Positions 50,353-59,360 are shown, counted from the stretch's first letter. The stretch: 64,000 bases of DNA from Collinsella sp. (GCA_018382295.1 JAGZQF010000001.1:1-64000); one strand, 5' to 3'. Program-made: numbers and translations. Notes: generated from the sequence alone by a model not told the origin.

Positions 50353-51783
50353 ATGGCTCTTTGGGGCGGTCGTTTTGAGGCGGGCGTGGCCGAGGTCACG
50401 CAGGAGTTTGGCGCGTCGCTGCCGGTCGACAAACATCTCTATAAGCAGGATATCGCCGGCTCTAAGGCGCATGCCAAGATGTTGGCCGCCCAGGGCATCA
50501 TCAGTGCCGAGGACGAGCAGGCGATTGCCAAGGGCCTGACCGGAATCGAACAGGATATCGATGCCGGCAACTTTACCTTCGACATCAACGATGAGGACAT
50601 TCATATGTCCATCGAGAGCGAGCTGACGCGTCGCATCGGCGAGGCTGGCAAGCGCTTGCATACTGGGCGTTCGCGCAACGACCAGGTGGCGACCGATACG
50701 CGCCTGGGCGTCAAGGCGCTGGCCAAGGAGCTCATGGAGGCCAATCTTGAGCTGCGCCATGTGCTGGTGGATGCGGCCAAGAAGTACGACAAGGTGATTC
50801 TGCCGGGCTACACGCACATGCAACATGCTCAGCCCGTGCTGCTGTCGCATCACCTGCTGGCGTATTCCTGGATGTTCGCGCGCGACTTTACGCGTTTGAA
50901 GGCCGCCTTTGATGCTGCCGACAACTGCCCGCTGGGTGCCGCTGCGCTTGCCGGTACGAGCTATCCGCTCGATCGCCAGATGACGGCTGCCGAACTTGGC
51001 TTTGCGGGCGTGATCCCCAACTCGCTCGATGCCGTTTCCGACCGTGATTTTCTGCTCGATCTGCATTACGCCGGATCCGTCATGGCGATGCACCTGGCGC
51101 GTCTTTCCGAGGAGATCGTACTGTGGTCGAGCTCCGAATTTGGCTTTATCACGCTTTCCGACTCGTACTCCACTGGCTCGTCCATCATGCCGCAGAAGAA
51201 GAACCCCGACTTTGCCGAGCTTATCCGCGGCAAGAGCGGTCGCGTGTACGGCAACCTGGTGCAGCTGCTGGTAACCATGAAGGGCCTGCCGCTTGCTTAT
51301 AACAAGGACTTGCAGGAGGACAAGGAGGGCGCGCTCGATACCGCCCATACGCTCATGCAGTGCCTGTCCGTTATGGCCGGAATGATTTCGACTTGGACCG
51401 TCAACGAGGATGCCATGGCGCGCGAGTGCGGCGTGGGGCACCTTGCCGCCACCGATGTTGCCGATTACCTGGCCAAGCGTGGCCTGCCGTTCCGCGAGGC
51501 ACATGCCGTGGTGGGCCATCTGGTCCTGATGTGCGAGAAGCGCGGCTGCAATCTTGAGGACCTGCCGTTTGAGGTGTTCCAGGAGGCAAGCCCGCTCTTT
51601 GAGCGCGACATTACCGAGGCGCTCGATATCCCGTCGATTGTCGCCGCGCGCACGACCGAGGGCGGCACCGCTCCTGCCGCCGTTGCCGTGCAGTTGCAGC
51701 GTGCCGAGGCACAGCTCGTGGCTGACGAGGGCGTGTTTGGATCGCTGACCAAGGTCGTCGAGATGGGTCACGGGGCAAAGTAG
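50353..51783 (+). CDS. argH: Argininosuccinate lyase
   Basis: 476 residues, fumarase/aspartase superfamily. It cleaves argininosuccinate to arginine and fumarate. MALWGGRFE opens the protein, HTGRSRNDQVATDTRL and GYTHMQHAQPV follow, and the catalytic serine lies in the signature TGSSIMPQKKNPD near residue 280. AAGGAG lies upstream of the ATG at 50353. It is separated from argG by a terminator and a 500-base spacer, so it probably has its own promoter. Confidence 0.97.
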   Translation: MALWGGRFEAGVAEVTQEFGASLPVDKHLYKQDIAGSKAHAKMLAAQGIISAEDEQAIAKGLTGIEQDIDAGNFTFDINDEDIHMSIESELTRRIGEAGKRLHTGRSRNDQVATDTRLGVKALAKELMEANLELRHVLVDAAKKYDKVILPGYTHMQHAQPVLLSHHLLAYSWMFARDFTRLKAAFDAADNCPLGAAALAGTSYPLDRQMTAAELGFAGVIPNSLDAVSDRDFLLDLHYAGSVMAMHLARLSEEIVLWSSSEFGFITLSDSYSTGSSIMPQKKNPDFAELIRGKSGRVYGNLVQLLVTMKGLPLAYNKDLQEDKEGALDTAHTLMQCLSVMAGMISTWTVNEDAMARECGVGHLAATDVADYLAKRGLPFREAHAVVGHLVLMCEKRGCNLEDLPFEVFQEASPLFERDITEALDIPSIVAARTTEGGTAPAAVAVQLQRAEAQLVADEGVFGSLTKVVEMGHGAK

Positions 51784-51833
51784 AGGTTTGGCTGAAGCCG
51801 TTTTGGCCATGTATTGATAAATCGTTTTCGCTT

Positions 51834-51869
51834 TACGGGCGCCTGCTGATGTGGGAGCCCGTATTTTGT
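51834..51869 (+). terminator. Terminator after argH
   Basis: TACGGGC pairs with GCCCGTA around a 16-base loop, followed by TTTTGTT. Confidence 0.75.
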
Positions 51870-52168
51870 TGCTATGGGGGAGGGGCTTGTCGAGAACTTC
51901 TGTAGGACCTTTGGGCAGGTTGTGAAGGGGATACGTTCGCGGGCGGCAACCGACCGCCTGCTCTGTTCGGCGCAGTTGATGGGCGGTCGGATGGTACTCT
52001 AATCGGGCTTCGAAACAGAAGTGACACATATGGAGCGCTTTAATAAATTGCAACGTTTCAATAAACAGCATTTTGTTTAACTGCAGCTAAAACTCTGTTA
52101 CGATGCAGTCCAGGCGGGTGCCGGAATGGGACTTGGGCACGCGCGAACCTACTTGAAAGGCTACTTTT
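51870..52168 (+). promoter_or_regulatory. argH-ndk spacer with the ndk promoter
   Basis: No gene is visible on either strand. A dyad GGGCGG-CAACCGA-CCGCC lies near 51938-51956. The likely ndk promoter is TTTAAC at 52076-52081, a 17-base spacer, then TACGAT at 52099-52104, 65 bases before the ndk ATG. The rest holds nothing recognisable. Confidence 0.5.
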
Positions 52169-52573
52169 ATGGCTATCGAGAAGACCTTCATCATGATTAA
52201 GCCCGACGCCGTGCGCGACCGCAAGATCGGCGAGATCGTTGCTCGCATTGAGCGCAGCGGCCTTGTCATCGAGCGCATGGAGATGACCACGCTCGAGCGC
52301 GCTACCGTCGAGGAGCACTACGCCCATCTGGCCGACAAGCCCTTCTTTGGCGGTCTCTGCGACTTTATGACGAGCGGTCCGGTCGTCAAGATGGTCGTTT
52401 CCGGTCTCTCCGCTGTTGCTAAGATGCGCACCCTCATGGGCGCTACCAACCCGCTTGAGGCTGCTCCTGGTACCATCCGCGGCGACTTTGCCGTCGATGT
52501 CAACGCCAACGTGATCCACGGCTCCGACTGCCTGGAGAACGCCGAGATTGAGATCAAGCGCTTCTTTGGCTAA
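52169..52573 (+). CDS. ndk: Nucleoside diphosphate kinase
   Basis: 134 residues, the standard length. It transfers gamma-phosphates between nucleotides through a phospho-histidine, here His117 in NVIHGSDC. KTFIMIKPDAVRDRKIGEI opens the fold and RTLMGATNPLEAAPGTIRGDFA holds the nucleotide site. GAAAGG precedes the ATG. It is monocistronic with its own promoter and terminator. Confidence 0.97.
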   Translation: MAIEKTFIMIKPDAVRDRKIGEIVARIERSGLVIERMEMTTLERATVEEHYAHLADKPFFGGLCDFMTSGPVVKMVVSGLSAVAKMRTLMGATNPLEAAPGTIRGDFAVDVNANVIHGSDCLENAEIEIKRFFG

Positions 52574-52611
52574 ACCAGCTTTGACTCCTTAAAGCTGTTA
52601 GCGTGTGGCTT

Positions 52612-52645
52612 GGGCGCCGCGGAACTCCATCCGCGGCGCCCTTTT
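52612..52645 (+). terminator. Terminator after ndk
   Basis: GGGCGCCGCGG pairs perfectly with CCGCGGCGCCC at 52631-52641, followed by TTTTATT. Confidence 0.9.
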
Positions 52646-52659
52646 ATTCCAAAATCTAT

Positions 52660-52700
52660 GCAGGGGCCCGCTCGGACATGTGTTCCGAGCGGGCCCCTGC
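52660..52700 (-). terminator. 17-bp perfect palindrome, likely rpiB terminator
   Basis: GCAGGGGCCCGCTCGGA at 52660-52676 is fully complementary to 52684-52700 around CATGTGT. On the minus strand it is followed by ATAGATTTTGG, so it is best read as the end of rpiB. It shares the string GAGCGGGCCC with the inverted repeat at 33190. Confidence 0.8.
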
Positions 52701-52724
52701 TGTTAGCTTGTGGCACTGAATAGT

Positions 52725-53192
52725 TTAGGCTTCGTCGACGATCTTAAGGGCGCGCGTGTGATCGATCTCGTTGAGGAGGTTAACGCGACGCTCGTGACGA
52801 CCGCCCTCAAACTCGGCGTCGAGCCACTCGTCGACGATCATCTTGGCGAGCTCGGAGCCCACGACGCGGGCGCCAAAAGCGAGCACGTTGGTATTGTTGT
52901 GCATGCGGGAGAGCTTGGCGCTGAAGGGCTCGGAGCACACGACGGCGCGTACGCCCTCGACCTTGTTGGCAGCCAGGCTGATACCGACGCCGGTGCCACA
53001 GATCAGGATGCCTAGATCGACGTCGCCGTTGGCAACGGCCTTACCCACCTTGTAGCCGGCGATGGGGTAGTCAAAGCTCTCGGAGGTGTCGGTGCCAAAG
53101 TTCACGACCTCGCAGCCGCGCTCCTTCAGGTGCTCGGAGATGATGTTCTTGAGCTCGACGGCGGCGTGGTCGTTACCGATACCGATCTTCAT
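52725..53192 (-). CDS. rpiB: Ribose-5-phosphate isomerase B
   Basis: 155 residues, LacAB/RpiB family. It interconverts ribulose 5-phosphate and ribose 5-phosphate. IGNDHAAVELK opens the protein, the phosphate-binding and catalytic-cysteine segment is GILICGTGVGISLAANK, and HNNTNVLAFGARVVG follows. GAGAGGA precedes the ATG. The enzyme may also accept allose phosphate. Confidence 0.93.
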   Translation of the reverse strand: MKIGIGNDHAAVELKNIISEHLKERGCEVVNFGTDTSESFDYPIAGYKVGKAVANGDVDLGILICGTGVGISLAANKVEGVRAVVCSEPFSAKLSRMHNNTNVLAFGARVVGSELAKMIVDEWLDAEFEGGRHERRVNLLNEIDHTRALKIVDEA

Positions 53193-53463
53193 GGATAGTT
53201 CCTCTCTGGTCTGTGCGGCGAGATTGCTAAAGGTTTTACCGCGTTCGACTGCATGATAGCGCGACTTTTGTGTAAACGCTTGGGCGTTTTTTGGTCAAAC
53301 GCTTTAGCATGCAACAAGACCGGTTTCTCATGAATGAATGCCGTCAGTTTGCGCCTGAATGCCGTCTACCGGAACCTGGGTTGCGGTTTTTGATGCATTG
53401 TTATCAAATAAAAGAGCTAATTATTATTGAGAGCCCAGCCCGTTATACAAGTAGGAGATACCT
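53193..53463. promoter_or_regulatory. Divergent promoter region with AAACGC dyad
   Basis: The spacer between divergent rpiB and the desulfidase-like gene contains a perfect dyad AAACGC-TTGG-GCGTTT at 53274-53289, with a further TCAAACGCTTT at 53295-53305. The dyad resembles LacI-family operators, and TGTAAACGCTT agrees with the first part of a cre site, but not with its second half. No gene is seen. Confidence 0.35.
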
Positions 53464-54783
53464 ATGCCTGCCGATTCCCTTCGTGATGCCGCGTTTTGCG
53501 ATGTTTTGAACCGCGAACTTGTTTGTGCACTCGGCTGCACCGAGCCCATTGCCGTTGCTTATGCAGCGGCGCTGGCGAGCCAGACGCTCGGTTGCGAACC
53601 CGATCATATGGATGTTGCCTGCTCGGGCAACATCATCAAGAACGTCAAGAGCGTGACCGTGCCCAACTCGGGCGGTATGCACGGTATTGAGGCCGCGGCC
53701 GTGCTGGGTGCCGTGGGCGGCGACGCCAAGAGCGCGCTCGAGGTGCTCGAGAGCGTCGATGACGCGGACCGCGCCCGCGTGGCCGAGCTGCTTGCCGATG
53801 CGGACTACTGCGATGTGTCGCTTGTCGAGGGTGTGCCCAACCTCTACATCAAGGTGACTGCGACGGCCGGGGGCCATACCGCGGTCGTCGAGATTACCGA
53901 TCACCACACTAATGTCACGTGCCATACGCTCGACGGTATTCCGGTATGCGGTAAGTCGGCGGGGGAGTGCGCCGCCTGCGCCGAGCGCGTGGTGGCCGAG
54001 CGTGCGGCAGATAACGCCGACACGCCCATGTCGATCGAGACCATCATCGACTTTATCGAGGATGGTGACATTGAGGACGCCCGCGCTGCCGTTGAGCGTC
54101 AGATTGAGCTGAATGGCGCGATCAGTGCCGAGGGTCTCGCGCACGCTTGGGGCGCCGAGGTGGGCCGTACGCTGCTGGGTGCTCGTGCCGATGACGTCGC
54201 CTGCCGCGCCCGTGCCCGTGCGGCCGCCGGGTCCGACGCCCGCATGAACGGTTGCGCGCTGCCGGTCGCCATTGTGTGCGGCTCGGGCAATCAGGGCATT
54301 ACCTGCGCATTGCCCGTCATGGAGTATGCCGAGTACCTGCGTTGCGACCACGAGCGCCTGGTGCGCGCCGTGATGCTGTCCGATCTTATCGCCGTGCATA
54401 TCAAGAGCTATATTGGTGCGCTTTCGGCGTTTTGCGGTGCTATTTGCGCTGCGTGCGGCGCCGGCGCTGCGATTACCTGGCTGTGCGGTGGCACGCGCGA
54501 ACAGATTGGCGCGACCGTCTCGAACACGCTCGGTAACGTGGGCGGCATCGTGTGCGACGGCGCCAAGGCGAGCTGTGCCGCCAAGATCTCGGCTGCCGTC
54601 GATGCGGCGATTCTGGGCCATGATATGGCCATGCAGGGTCGCGGCTTCCGCGCCGGCGAGGGCCTGATCCAAGATACCGTTGAGCAAACAATCGCCAGTA
54701 TGGGCTACGTAGGCCGCGTGGGCATGAAGGACACCGACATCGAGATCCTCAACATCATGATCGGCAAAACCCAGGTGTGCTAG
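53464..54783 (+). CDS. UPF0597/L-cysteine desulfidase family protein
   Basis: 439 residues. It matches the serine dehydratase alpha-like, UPF0597 (YhaM/CyuA) family: GCTEPIAVAYAAALA near residue 24, CSGNIIKNVKSVTVPNSGG, VCGSGNQGITCALPV and SNTLGNVGGIVCDGAKASCAAKI. The conserved cysteines bind a 4Fe-4S cluster. Characterised members split cysteine to pyruvate, ammonia and sulfide. GTAGGAG precedes the ATG. Cysteine is the likely substrate; serine is possible. Confidence 0.87.
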   Translation: MPADSLRDAAFCDVLNRELVCALGCTEPIAVAYAAALASQTLGCEPDHMDVACSGNIIKNVKSVTVPNSGGMHGIEAAAVLGAVGGDAKSALEVLESVDDADRARVAELLADADYCDVSLVEGVPNLYIKVTATAGGHTAVVEITDHHTNVTCHTLDGIPVCGKSAGECAACAERVVAERAADNADTPMSIETIIDFIEDGDIEDARAAVERQIELNGAISAEGLAHAWGAEVGRTLLGARADDVACRARARAAAGSDARMNGCALPVAIVCGSGNQGITCALPVMEYAEYLRCDHERLVRAVMLSDLIAVHIKSYIGALSAFCGAICAACGAGAAITWLCGGTREQIGATVSNTLGNVGGIVCDGAKASCAAKISAAVDAAILGHDMAMQGRGFRAGEGLIQDTVEQTIASMGYVGRVGMKDTDIEILNIMIGKTQVC

Positions 54784-54941
54784 TTACGCGGTTTTACCAA
54801 ACCGCGTAACCAGTCGACGCTGCAAATGCCCCTAAGCGGCAATCTGCCTTTCAATCGTCGGGCATGGCCAGAAGGCCTATGCCCTCCTCTTTCAAGGCAC
54901 ATTGCTCGCTTAGGGGCATTTTCGCTGACTTGTGCTCAACC
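54783..54941 (+). repeat. Structured dispersed element, copy B (about 160 bp)
   Basis: Starts at the stop codon of the preceding gene. Stem 1 is GTTACGCGGTTT at 54783-54794 with its complement at 54799-54810. Next come the shared CCAGTCGACGCTGC and hairpin 2, GGCATGGCC-AGAA-GGCC-T-ATGCC at 54861-54883. An enclosing 15-bp perfect stem, AAATGCCCCTAAGCG with its complement, ends in TTTT and acts as terminator. It ends CGCTGACTTGTGCTCAACC. Block order and total length equal copy A at 2967-3126. Confidence 0.75.
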
Positions 54942-54972
54942 TGCGGCGATATTTGGTTTGGAGCGAGGGGTC

Positions 54973-55731
54973 CTACGACAGTTCGTCGGCTACTTGGTGT
55001 TCGTAGAAGGCTTCGATTACGGCGTTAAAGTCGCGGGCGAAGTCTTCCATGGTTCCGCGCCAGGTGGCTCGGCCGGGTTTTCCCTGGCCAACATAGGCAG
55101 TTTGAATGCCGCAGGCGGGACTGGGGAAGTCGCGCTTGGGATCGTTGCCCACCATAAGGACCTCGTGTGGCTCGAGCCCCATCACCTGAAGCTGCTCTAG
55201 ATAGTAGGTGGCATCGGGCTTGCAGCGGGTGGCGTTTCCCATGTGCGTCACGAGTTCAAAGGGGGCGTCGGCCAGGTCGCCCCAACCCATGCGGCACTCG
55301 ATGGCCCCCTGGGGAAAGCTGGGGTTGGTAAAGAGCGCGCAGCGCAGCCCTGCGTCCTGTACGGCCTGGAGCGCGGCGTGTGCGCCCGGCATGGCGTGGG
55401 CGTTAATGATATCGTCGTTCTTGTACGGAAGAACTTCGCGGTCATAGTAGGTAAACGCCTCGTAGATGAGGGGATCGGAGAGGCAGATCCCGCATCGGCG
55501 CTCGACCTCTTCTTGGTAAAACTCAAGATTGGTGCGGTTGTCCGTGCCGCTGCGGCGATTGGCGTTGAGGTCGACCAGGATGGTGCCGAGGCGCGCCATC
55601 GTGCCACCGCGGCTGCGGCGCCCGATATCCGCGAGCATCGAAGAGACATCCTTAAAATAGCGAAGGATGAACGCGTTGAGGTTGATGCTGAGAAGCGTTT
55701 CGTCCATATCGAAAACGACTGCTTTGAGCAC
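54973..55731 (-). CDS. HAD family hydrolase
   Basis: 252 residues from a GTG at 55731 (minus), chosen because GAAAGGTG lies 7 bases before it; the open frame upstream has no ribosome site. Motif I is VVFDMDETLL at the very start, motif II is the threonine in ALFTNPS, the lysine is in TRCKPD, and motif IV is MVGNDPKRD. A four-helix cap lies between motifs I and II, giving HAD subfamily I. Substrate unknown. Confidence 0.85.
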   Translation of the reverse strand: MLKAVVFDMDETLLSINLNAFILRYFKDVSSMLADIGRRSRGGTMARLGTILVDLNANRRSGTDNRTNLEFYQEEVERRCGICLSDPLIYEAFTYYDREVLPYKNDDIINAHAMPGAHAALQAVQDAGLRCALFTNPSFPQGAIECRMGWGDLADAPFELVTHMGNATRCKPDATYYLEQLQVMGLEPHEVLMVGNDPKRDFPSPACGIQTAYVGQGKPGRATWRGTMEDFARDFNAVIEAFYEHQVADELS

Positions 55732-56046
55732 GCGGGCACCTTTCTCGAAAAATCGATCTAGAATCGTTGGCTCCGGATACTTTACCCCAAAGCCGAATGC
55801 CTGGCTGGTTATCGTCAAGTTGCGGAGACGTGTGTTCATAAGATTACGAAAAAGTCTCCACACGAGTAAAAAATCGCAGTTCACGCTTGAAATCGAACTC
55901 ATTTCCCCGTAACCTATACGAACGTGATTGCATAAGCGTCACATTAGTATCTGTCGGCTCCCGAGTGTTCCTAAACGTTGTGTGCTTGTCGCACCCTTCT
56001 GTAGGTCCTAGCAATCGGGGCCCCGTAGTTCGAAAGGGGTCCACCT
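55732..56046. other. Divergent spacer upstream of rpsA
   Basis: 315 bases between the minus-strand HAD gene and rpsA. It is AT-richer than its surroundings. TTGCAT at 55928 and TAGTAT at 55945 are too close to form a promoter pair; TATACG at 55915 is another possible -10. No gene or convincing structure is seen. Confidence 0.4.
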
Positions 56047-57213
56047 TTGAGTGAGATTCAGAACTCGTCCATTTTCTCTCTTGACGATGTCAACGAGGAG
56101 GAGATGAACAACCTCATCGACGGTACGATTACCGACTTTGATGAGGGCGATCTCGTTAACGGCACTGTCGTTAAGATCGAGCATGACGAGGTGCTCGTTG
56201 ACATCGGATTCAAGTCCGAGGGCGTTATCCCGGTCCGCGAGCTGTCCATCCGCAAGGACGCTAACCCTGCAGACATCGTTGCACTCGGTGATCCCATCGA
56301 GGCTCTGGTACTCCAGAAGGAGGACAAGGACGGTCGTCTGGTCCTGTCCAAGAAGCGTGCCGAGTACGAGCGTGCTTGGAACCGCATCGAGGAGAAGTTC
56401 AACTCCGGCGAGAACGTCGAGGGCGAGGTTATCGAGGTTGTCAAGGGCGGCCTGATCCTCGACATCGGCCTGCGTGGCTTCCTGCCCGCCTCCCTCGTCG
56501 ACCTCCGTCGCGTCAAGGACCTCACCTCCTACATGGGCACCCGCATCGAGGCCCGCGTCATCGAGATGGACCGCAACCGCAACAACGTCGTCCTCTCCCG
56601 TCGCGTCGTGCTCGAGGAGTCCCGTAAGGCCGAGCGCTCCGAGATCCTGTCCAAGCTCAAGTCTGGCATGCGTCTCCAGGGCACCGTTTCCTCCATCGTC
56701 GACTTCGGCGCCTTCGTCGACCTCGGTGGTATCGACGGCCTCATCCACATTTCCGAGCTCTCCTGGAACCACGTCAACCATCCTTCCGAGGTTGTCAAGG
56801 TCGGCCAGAAGGTCGAGGTCGAGGTTCTCGACGTCGATCTCAACCGCGAGCGCATCTCCCTGGGTCTCAAGCAGACCACCGAGGATCCGTGGCGCGCACT
56901 GGTCAAGAAGTACCCCGTCGGCGCTATCGTCGAGGGCACTGTGACCAAGCTTGTCCCGTTCGGCGCTTTCGTCGATCTGGGCGAGGGCATCGAGGGCCTG
57001 GTGCACATCTCCGAGATGGCCAACAAGCACGTCGATCAGCCTTCTCAGGTCACCCACGTGGGCGACAAGGTTCAGGTCAAGGTCATGGAGATCGACCTCG
57101 ACCGTCGTCGTATCTCCCTGTCCATGAAGTCCGCTGCTGAGACTCTGGGCGTCGAGATCGAGGTTACCCCGCTGCCTTCCGAGAAGAAGGACGAGGAGAC
57201 CGACGCCGAGTAA
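56047..57213 (+). CDS. rpsA: 30S ribosomal protein S1
   Basis: 388 residues with four S1 domains (about 34-100, 118-182, 203-271 and 288-357), the four-domain actinobacterial type. S1 binds mRNA and helps initiate translation. VDFGAFVDLGGIDGLIHISELSW and VPFGAFVDLGEGIEGLVHISEMA are the best conserved repeats. The start is TTG at 56047, 7 bases after GAAAGGGG; no in-frame ATG or GTG is nearby. A strong terminator follows. Confidence 0.95.
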   Translation: MSEIQNSSIFSLDDVNEEEMNNLIDGTITDFDEGDLVNGTVVKIEHDEVLVDIGFKSEGVIPVRELSIRKDANPADIVALGDPIEALVLQKEDKDGRLVLSKKRAEYERAWNRIEEKFNSGENVEGEVIEVVKGGLILDIGLRGFLPASLVDLRRVKDLTSYMGTRIEARVIEMDRNRNNVVLSRRVVLEESRKAERSEILSKLKSGMRLQGTVSSIVDFGAFVDLGGIDGLIHISELSWNHVNHPSEVVKVGQKVEVEVLDVDLNRERISLGLKQTTEDPWRALVKKYPVGAIVEGTVTKLVPFGAFVDLGEGIEGLVHISEMANKHVDQPSQVTHVGDKVQVKVMEIDLDRRRISLSMKSAAETLGVEIEVTPLPSEKKDEETDAE

Positions 57214-57239
57214 ATCGGTTTGACGATCACTTGTTTTAA

Positions 57240-57271
57240 GGGATCCGTCCGCAATGGACGGGTCCCTTTTT
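57240..57271 (+). terminator. Terminator after rpsA
   Basis: GGGATCCGTCC pairs with GGACGGGTCCC (one wobble) around GCAAT, followed by TTTTT. Confidence 0.9.
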
Positions 57272-57536
57272 GCATTTGGTGCCGAGATGCGCGATGCTGC
57301 CCGGGCTGTCCACAGGCTATTGGGTTGTCAGTGCATGAAAAATGCCGACATCCCGCCTCGGGGAGGAGGCGGGAACACACCGAGTAGACGGAGGGGTGTG
57401 GAGCGCGGTCGCGTCTCGACTGACGACGTTGCCCATCGACAGGACCATTGTAGCGCATGGCGGTTCTTGGTTTATCGTGTCGAGCGTTTGCGTTGTGCCA
57501 TTGCCTGCGGCAACGGTGTGTTACACTCTTGCACTG
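57272..57536. other. rpsA-rnpB spacer
   Basis: 265 bases without a visible gene. A hairpin CCCGCCTC-GGGGAG-GAGGCGGG lies at about 57354-57375 and a dyad ACACACC/GGTGTGG just after it. On the minus strand ATTGTA at 57447-57452 reads TACAAT, and a transcript from there would end at the GC-rich hairpin followed by ATTTTT, so a short minus-strand RNA is conceivable. For rnpB, TTGCCT at 57501 and TACACT at 57522 form a short-spaced (15 base) promoter candidate. Confidence 0.3.
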
Positions 57537-57896
57537 CTGAGTGGGCCAGACGGTCGCGCGATGTGCTGCTTGCAGCACGCGTGAGGAAAGTCCGGGCTCC
57601 AGAGGGCGGGATGCCGGCTAACGGCCGGGCGGAGTGATCCGACGGAAAGCGCCGCAGAAAAGAAGACTCCCACCTGCGCCGCAAGGCGTAAAGGGAAAAG
57701 CTGAAACGGTGGTGTAAGAGACCACCAGCGTCGTGGTAACACGGCGGCTTGGCAAGCCCCATCCGGAGCAAGCGCGAATAGGAACGCTATGGGCCGGCCC
57801 GGTCCGCGTTCGGGTAGCGTGCGTGGAACTGCACGGTAACGTGCAGACAAGATAAATGACCGTTCACGACAGAACCCGGCTTATAGGCCCACTCAG
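57537..57896 (+). ncRNA. rnpB: RNase P RNA, type A
   Basis: The catalytic RNA that trims tRNA 5' ends. The ends CTGAGTGGGCC and GGCCCACTCAG pair as P1. Universal blocks are in order: GAGGAAAGTCCGGGCTCC (CR I), the P4-proximal AGAGGGCGGGATGCCGGC, TAACGGCCGGGCG, and ACAGAACCCGGCTTATAG (CR V) with the GGCTTATAGGCCC region near the 3' end. The GGTAA-type loop and length of about 360 bases fit bacterial type A. Confidence 0.97.
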
Positions 57897-58207
57897 CAAC
57901 TATGTTGACGCTGCGACGGCGCCAGCTGGCCGATTTGGCGCTCATTCGTCGGTCGCCGCCATAAGGCGTGCTCCCTCCTCTTTCGGGCCAAATCGACTCA
58001 GCTGACGCCGTCTCGCTGTTTTTATCTGGTCATCGGCAGCCTCATTTCTGTTGCAATCTCGTCTTTCAAGGCACCTTGCTCGCGCTGACGGGTTCTCGCT
58101 TTCGTTTACGGAATCATCGGTGTTGCCGTTCTATTTACCGGGATTAACGGTACGGTCTTTGCCGTATTATTGAGGCTGTTTGTTGCGCTTTATTTTGTTG
58201 AGGGGCT
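57897..58207 (+). repeat. rnpB terminator within a relative of the 160-bp element
   Basis: GTTGACGCTGCGACGGCG at 57904 resembles the shared GTCGACGCTGC of the elements at 2967 and 54783. A long stem follows: GACGGCGCCAGCTG at 57915-57928 with 57999-58012 (one mismatch) and inner GATTTGGC/GCCAAATC, ending in a T-run at 58018. CTCCCTCCTCTTTC and TCTTTCAAGGCACCTTGCTCGC downstream echo copy B. The rest up to the next gene has a TATTAT at 58165-58170 as a possible -10 box and no gene. Confidence 0.6.
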
Positions 58208-58210
58208 TTG

Positions 58211-58846
58211 TTGGACAGCTATTTTACTCTGCAATCGAATATTGAGGTTTCGGGCGAATTTGTGGACCGCAAGAGCCGGTTTATTGCCCAGCTGGTCCAT
58301 ATTGAGTCCGAGGATGAGGCGAATGCCTTTATCGAGACCGTTCGCAAACGTCATTACGACGCTCGACACAATGTTCCCGCGTGGATTTTGGTCGATGGAC
58401 GCGAGCGTCAAAGCGATGACGGTGAGCCGAGCCGCACGAGCGGTATGCCGACGCTCGAGGTGTTGCGCGGCGCGGGGCTCAAAAATGTTTGCTGCGTAGT
58501 GACGCGCTATTTTGGTGGCACGCTGTTGGGGCCTGGTGGCTTGGTACGCGCCTATACCGCGGCGACGCAAGCGGCGGTGGCCGCGGCTCGGGAGGCCGGG
58601 CAGATCGTCGAGATGACGAGCGTCGTGCCTGTTGACGTGCATGTGGCCTATCCGCAGTACGAGCAGGTGCTTCGCTTGGCGCAGGATTCGGGTGCCAAGG
58701 TTTCGGATACCGATTACGCGGATGCCGTGACACTTCACTTGGTGTTTAAGGCGGGGGAGCAGGAGTCTTTTTGCGCCAGGATGCGCGAGCTTATGGCGGG
58801 GCGCGAGGAGATCGAGGTCGGTGCTCCCGTATTTGCCGAGTTCTAA
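58211..58846 (+). CDS. YigZ/IMPACT family protein (UPF0029)
   Basis: About 211 residues. The N-terminal UPF0029 domain has the signature GEPSRTSGMPTLEVLRGAGLKNV and VVTRYFGGTLLGPGGLVRAY; the C-terminal half is DUF1949-like. The family is linked to translation and ribosome stress, without a defined reaction. There is no ATG; two adjacent TTG codons at 58208 and 58211 follow GAGGGG, and the second has the better spacing (5 bases). Confidence 0.88.
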   Translation: MDSYFTLQSNIEVSGEFVDRKSRFIAQLVHIESEDEANAFIETVRKRHYDARHNVPAWILVDGRERQSDDGEPSRTSGMPTLEVLRGAGLKNVCCVVTRYFGGTLLGPGGLVRAYTAATQAAVAAAREAGQIVEMTSVVPVDVHVAYPQYEQVLRLAQDSGAKVSDTDYADAVTLHLVFKAGEQESFCARMRELMAGREEIEVGAPVFAEF

Positions 58847-58913
58847 CGGCGACGGCCGGCGTGCTTTTGGATGGATCCCAAGCGCGCCGGCCGTCGTTTT
58901 TCTGTGCTGCCGT

Positions 58914-59360
58914 TTACTCGGCGAGCTGCTTTAGTACATCACAGGCGATTTCGACGGCATCGTCGATGCAGCCGGGGCAGCTGCGAAGCGGACCCTTGTC
59001 CGATCCGATGCCCTTGAGCGTGCCGCAGACGGTCGTCGTGTTCTTCTCGCCAAAACGCTTGGCGATTTCGCGCGACAGCTTGTAGGTCTGGCCCTTGGTC
59101 TTGGGGTTTTCCATGCCGTCGCTCATCACGAAGCCCATGATGGCCACGGCGCCCGAGATGGCGCCGCAGGTTTCGGTCATGCCGCCCATGCCGGCACCAA
59201 AGCCCTCGGTGAGGGTAAAGGCGATCTGGGGGTCGAGTCCGACGGCAGGCGCGAGGGTGCAGGCGACGGCTTGGGCGCAGTTAAAGCCGCGGGCGTGGTA
59301 TTCGGCAGCCTGAGCCTGACAGGCGTTGATGTCGAGCTGGGCCGTATCGATTTGCTTCAT
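58914..59360 (-). CDS. C_GCAxxG_C_C family redox-type protein
   Basis: 148 residues. It matches the C-GCAxxG-C-C family: FNCAQAVACTLAPAVGLD, GFGAGMGGMTETCGAISGAVAIMG and the late pair RSCPGCIDDAVEI. The spaced cysteines suggest metal or redox chemistry; function is not established. AAGGAGAC precedes the ATG at 59360 (minus). It is divergent from the sulfhydrylase gene, which may hint at a sulfur-related role. Confidence 0.85.
   Translation of the reverse strand: MKQIDTAQLDINACQAQAAEYHARGFNCAQAVACTLAPAVGLDPQIAFTLTEGFGAGMGGMTETCGAISGAVAIMGFVMSDGMENPKTKGQTYKLSREIAKRFGEKNTTTVCGTLKGIGSDKGPLRSCPGCIDDAVEIACDVLKQLAE

Noticed and set aside
50137..52071. 644-residue minus-strand open frame opposite argH
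   Set aside because: Shadow of argH with no recognisable protein features.
53272..53285. Catabolite-repression (cre) site between rpiB and the desulfidase gene
   Set aside because: Only the first part agrees with the consensus; the second half does not.
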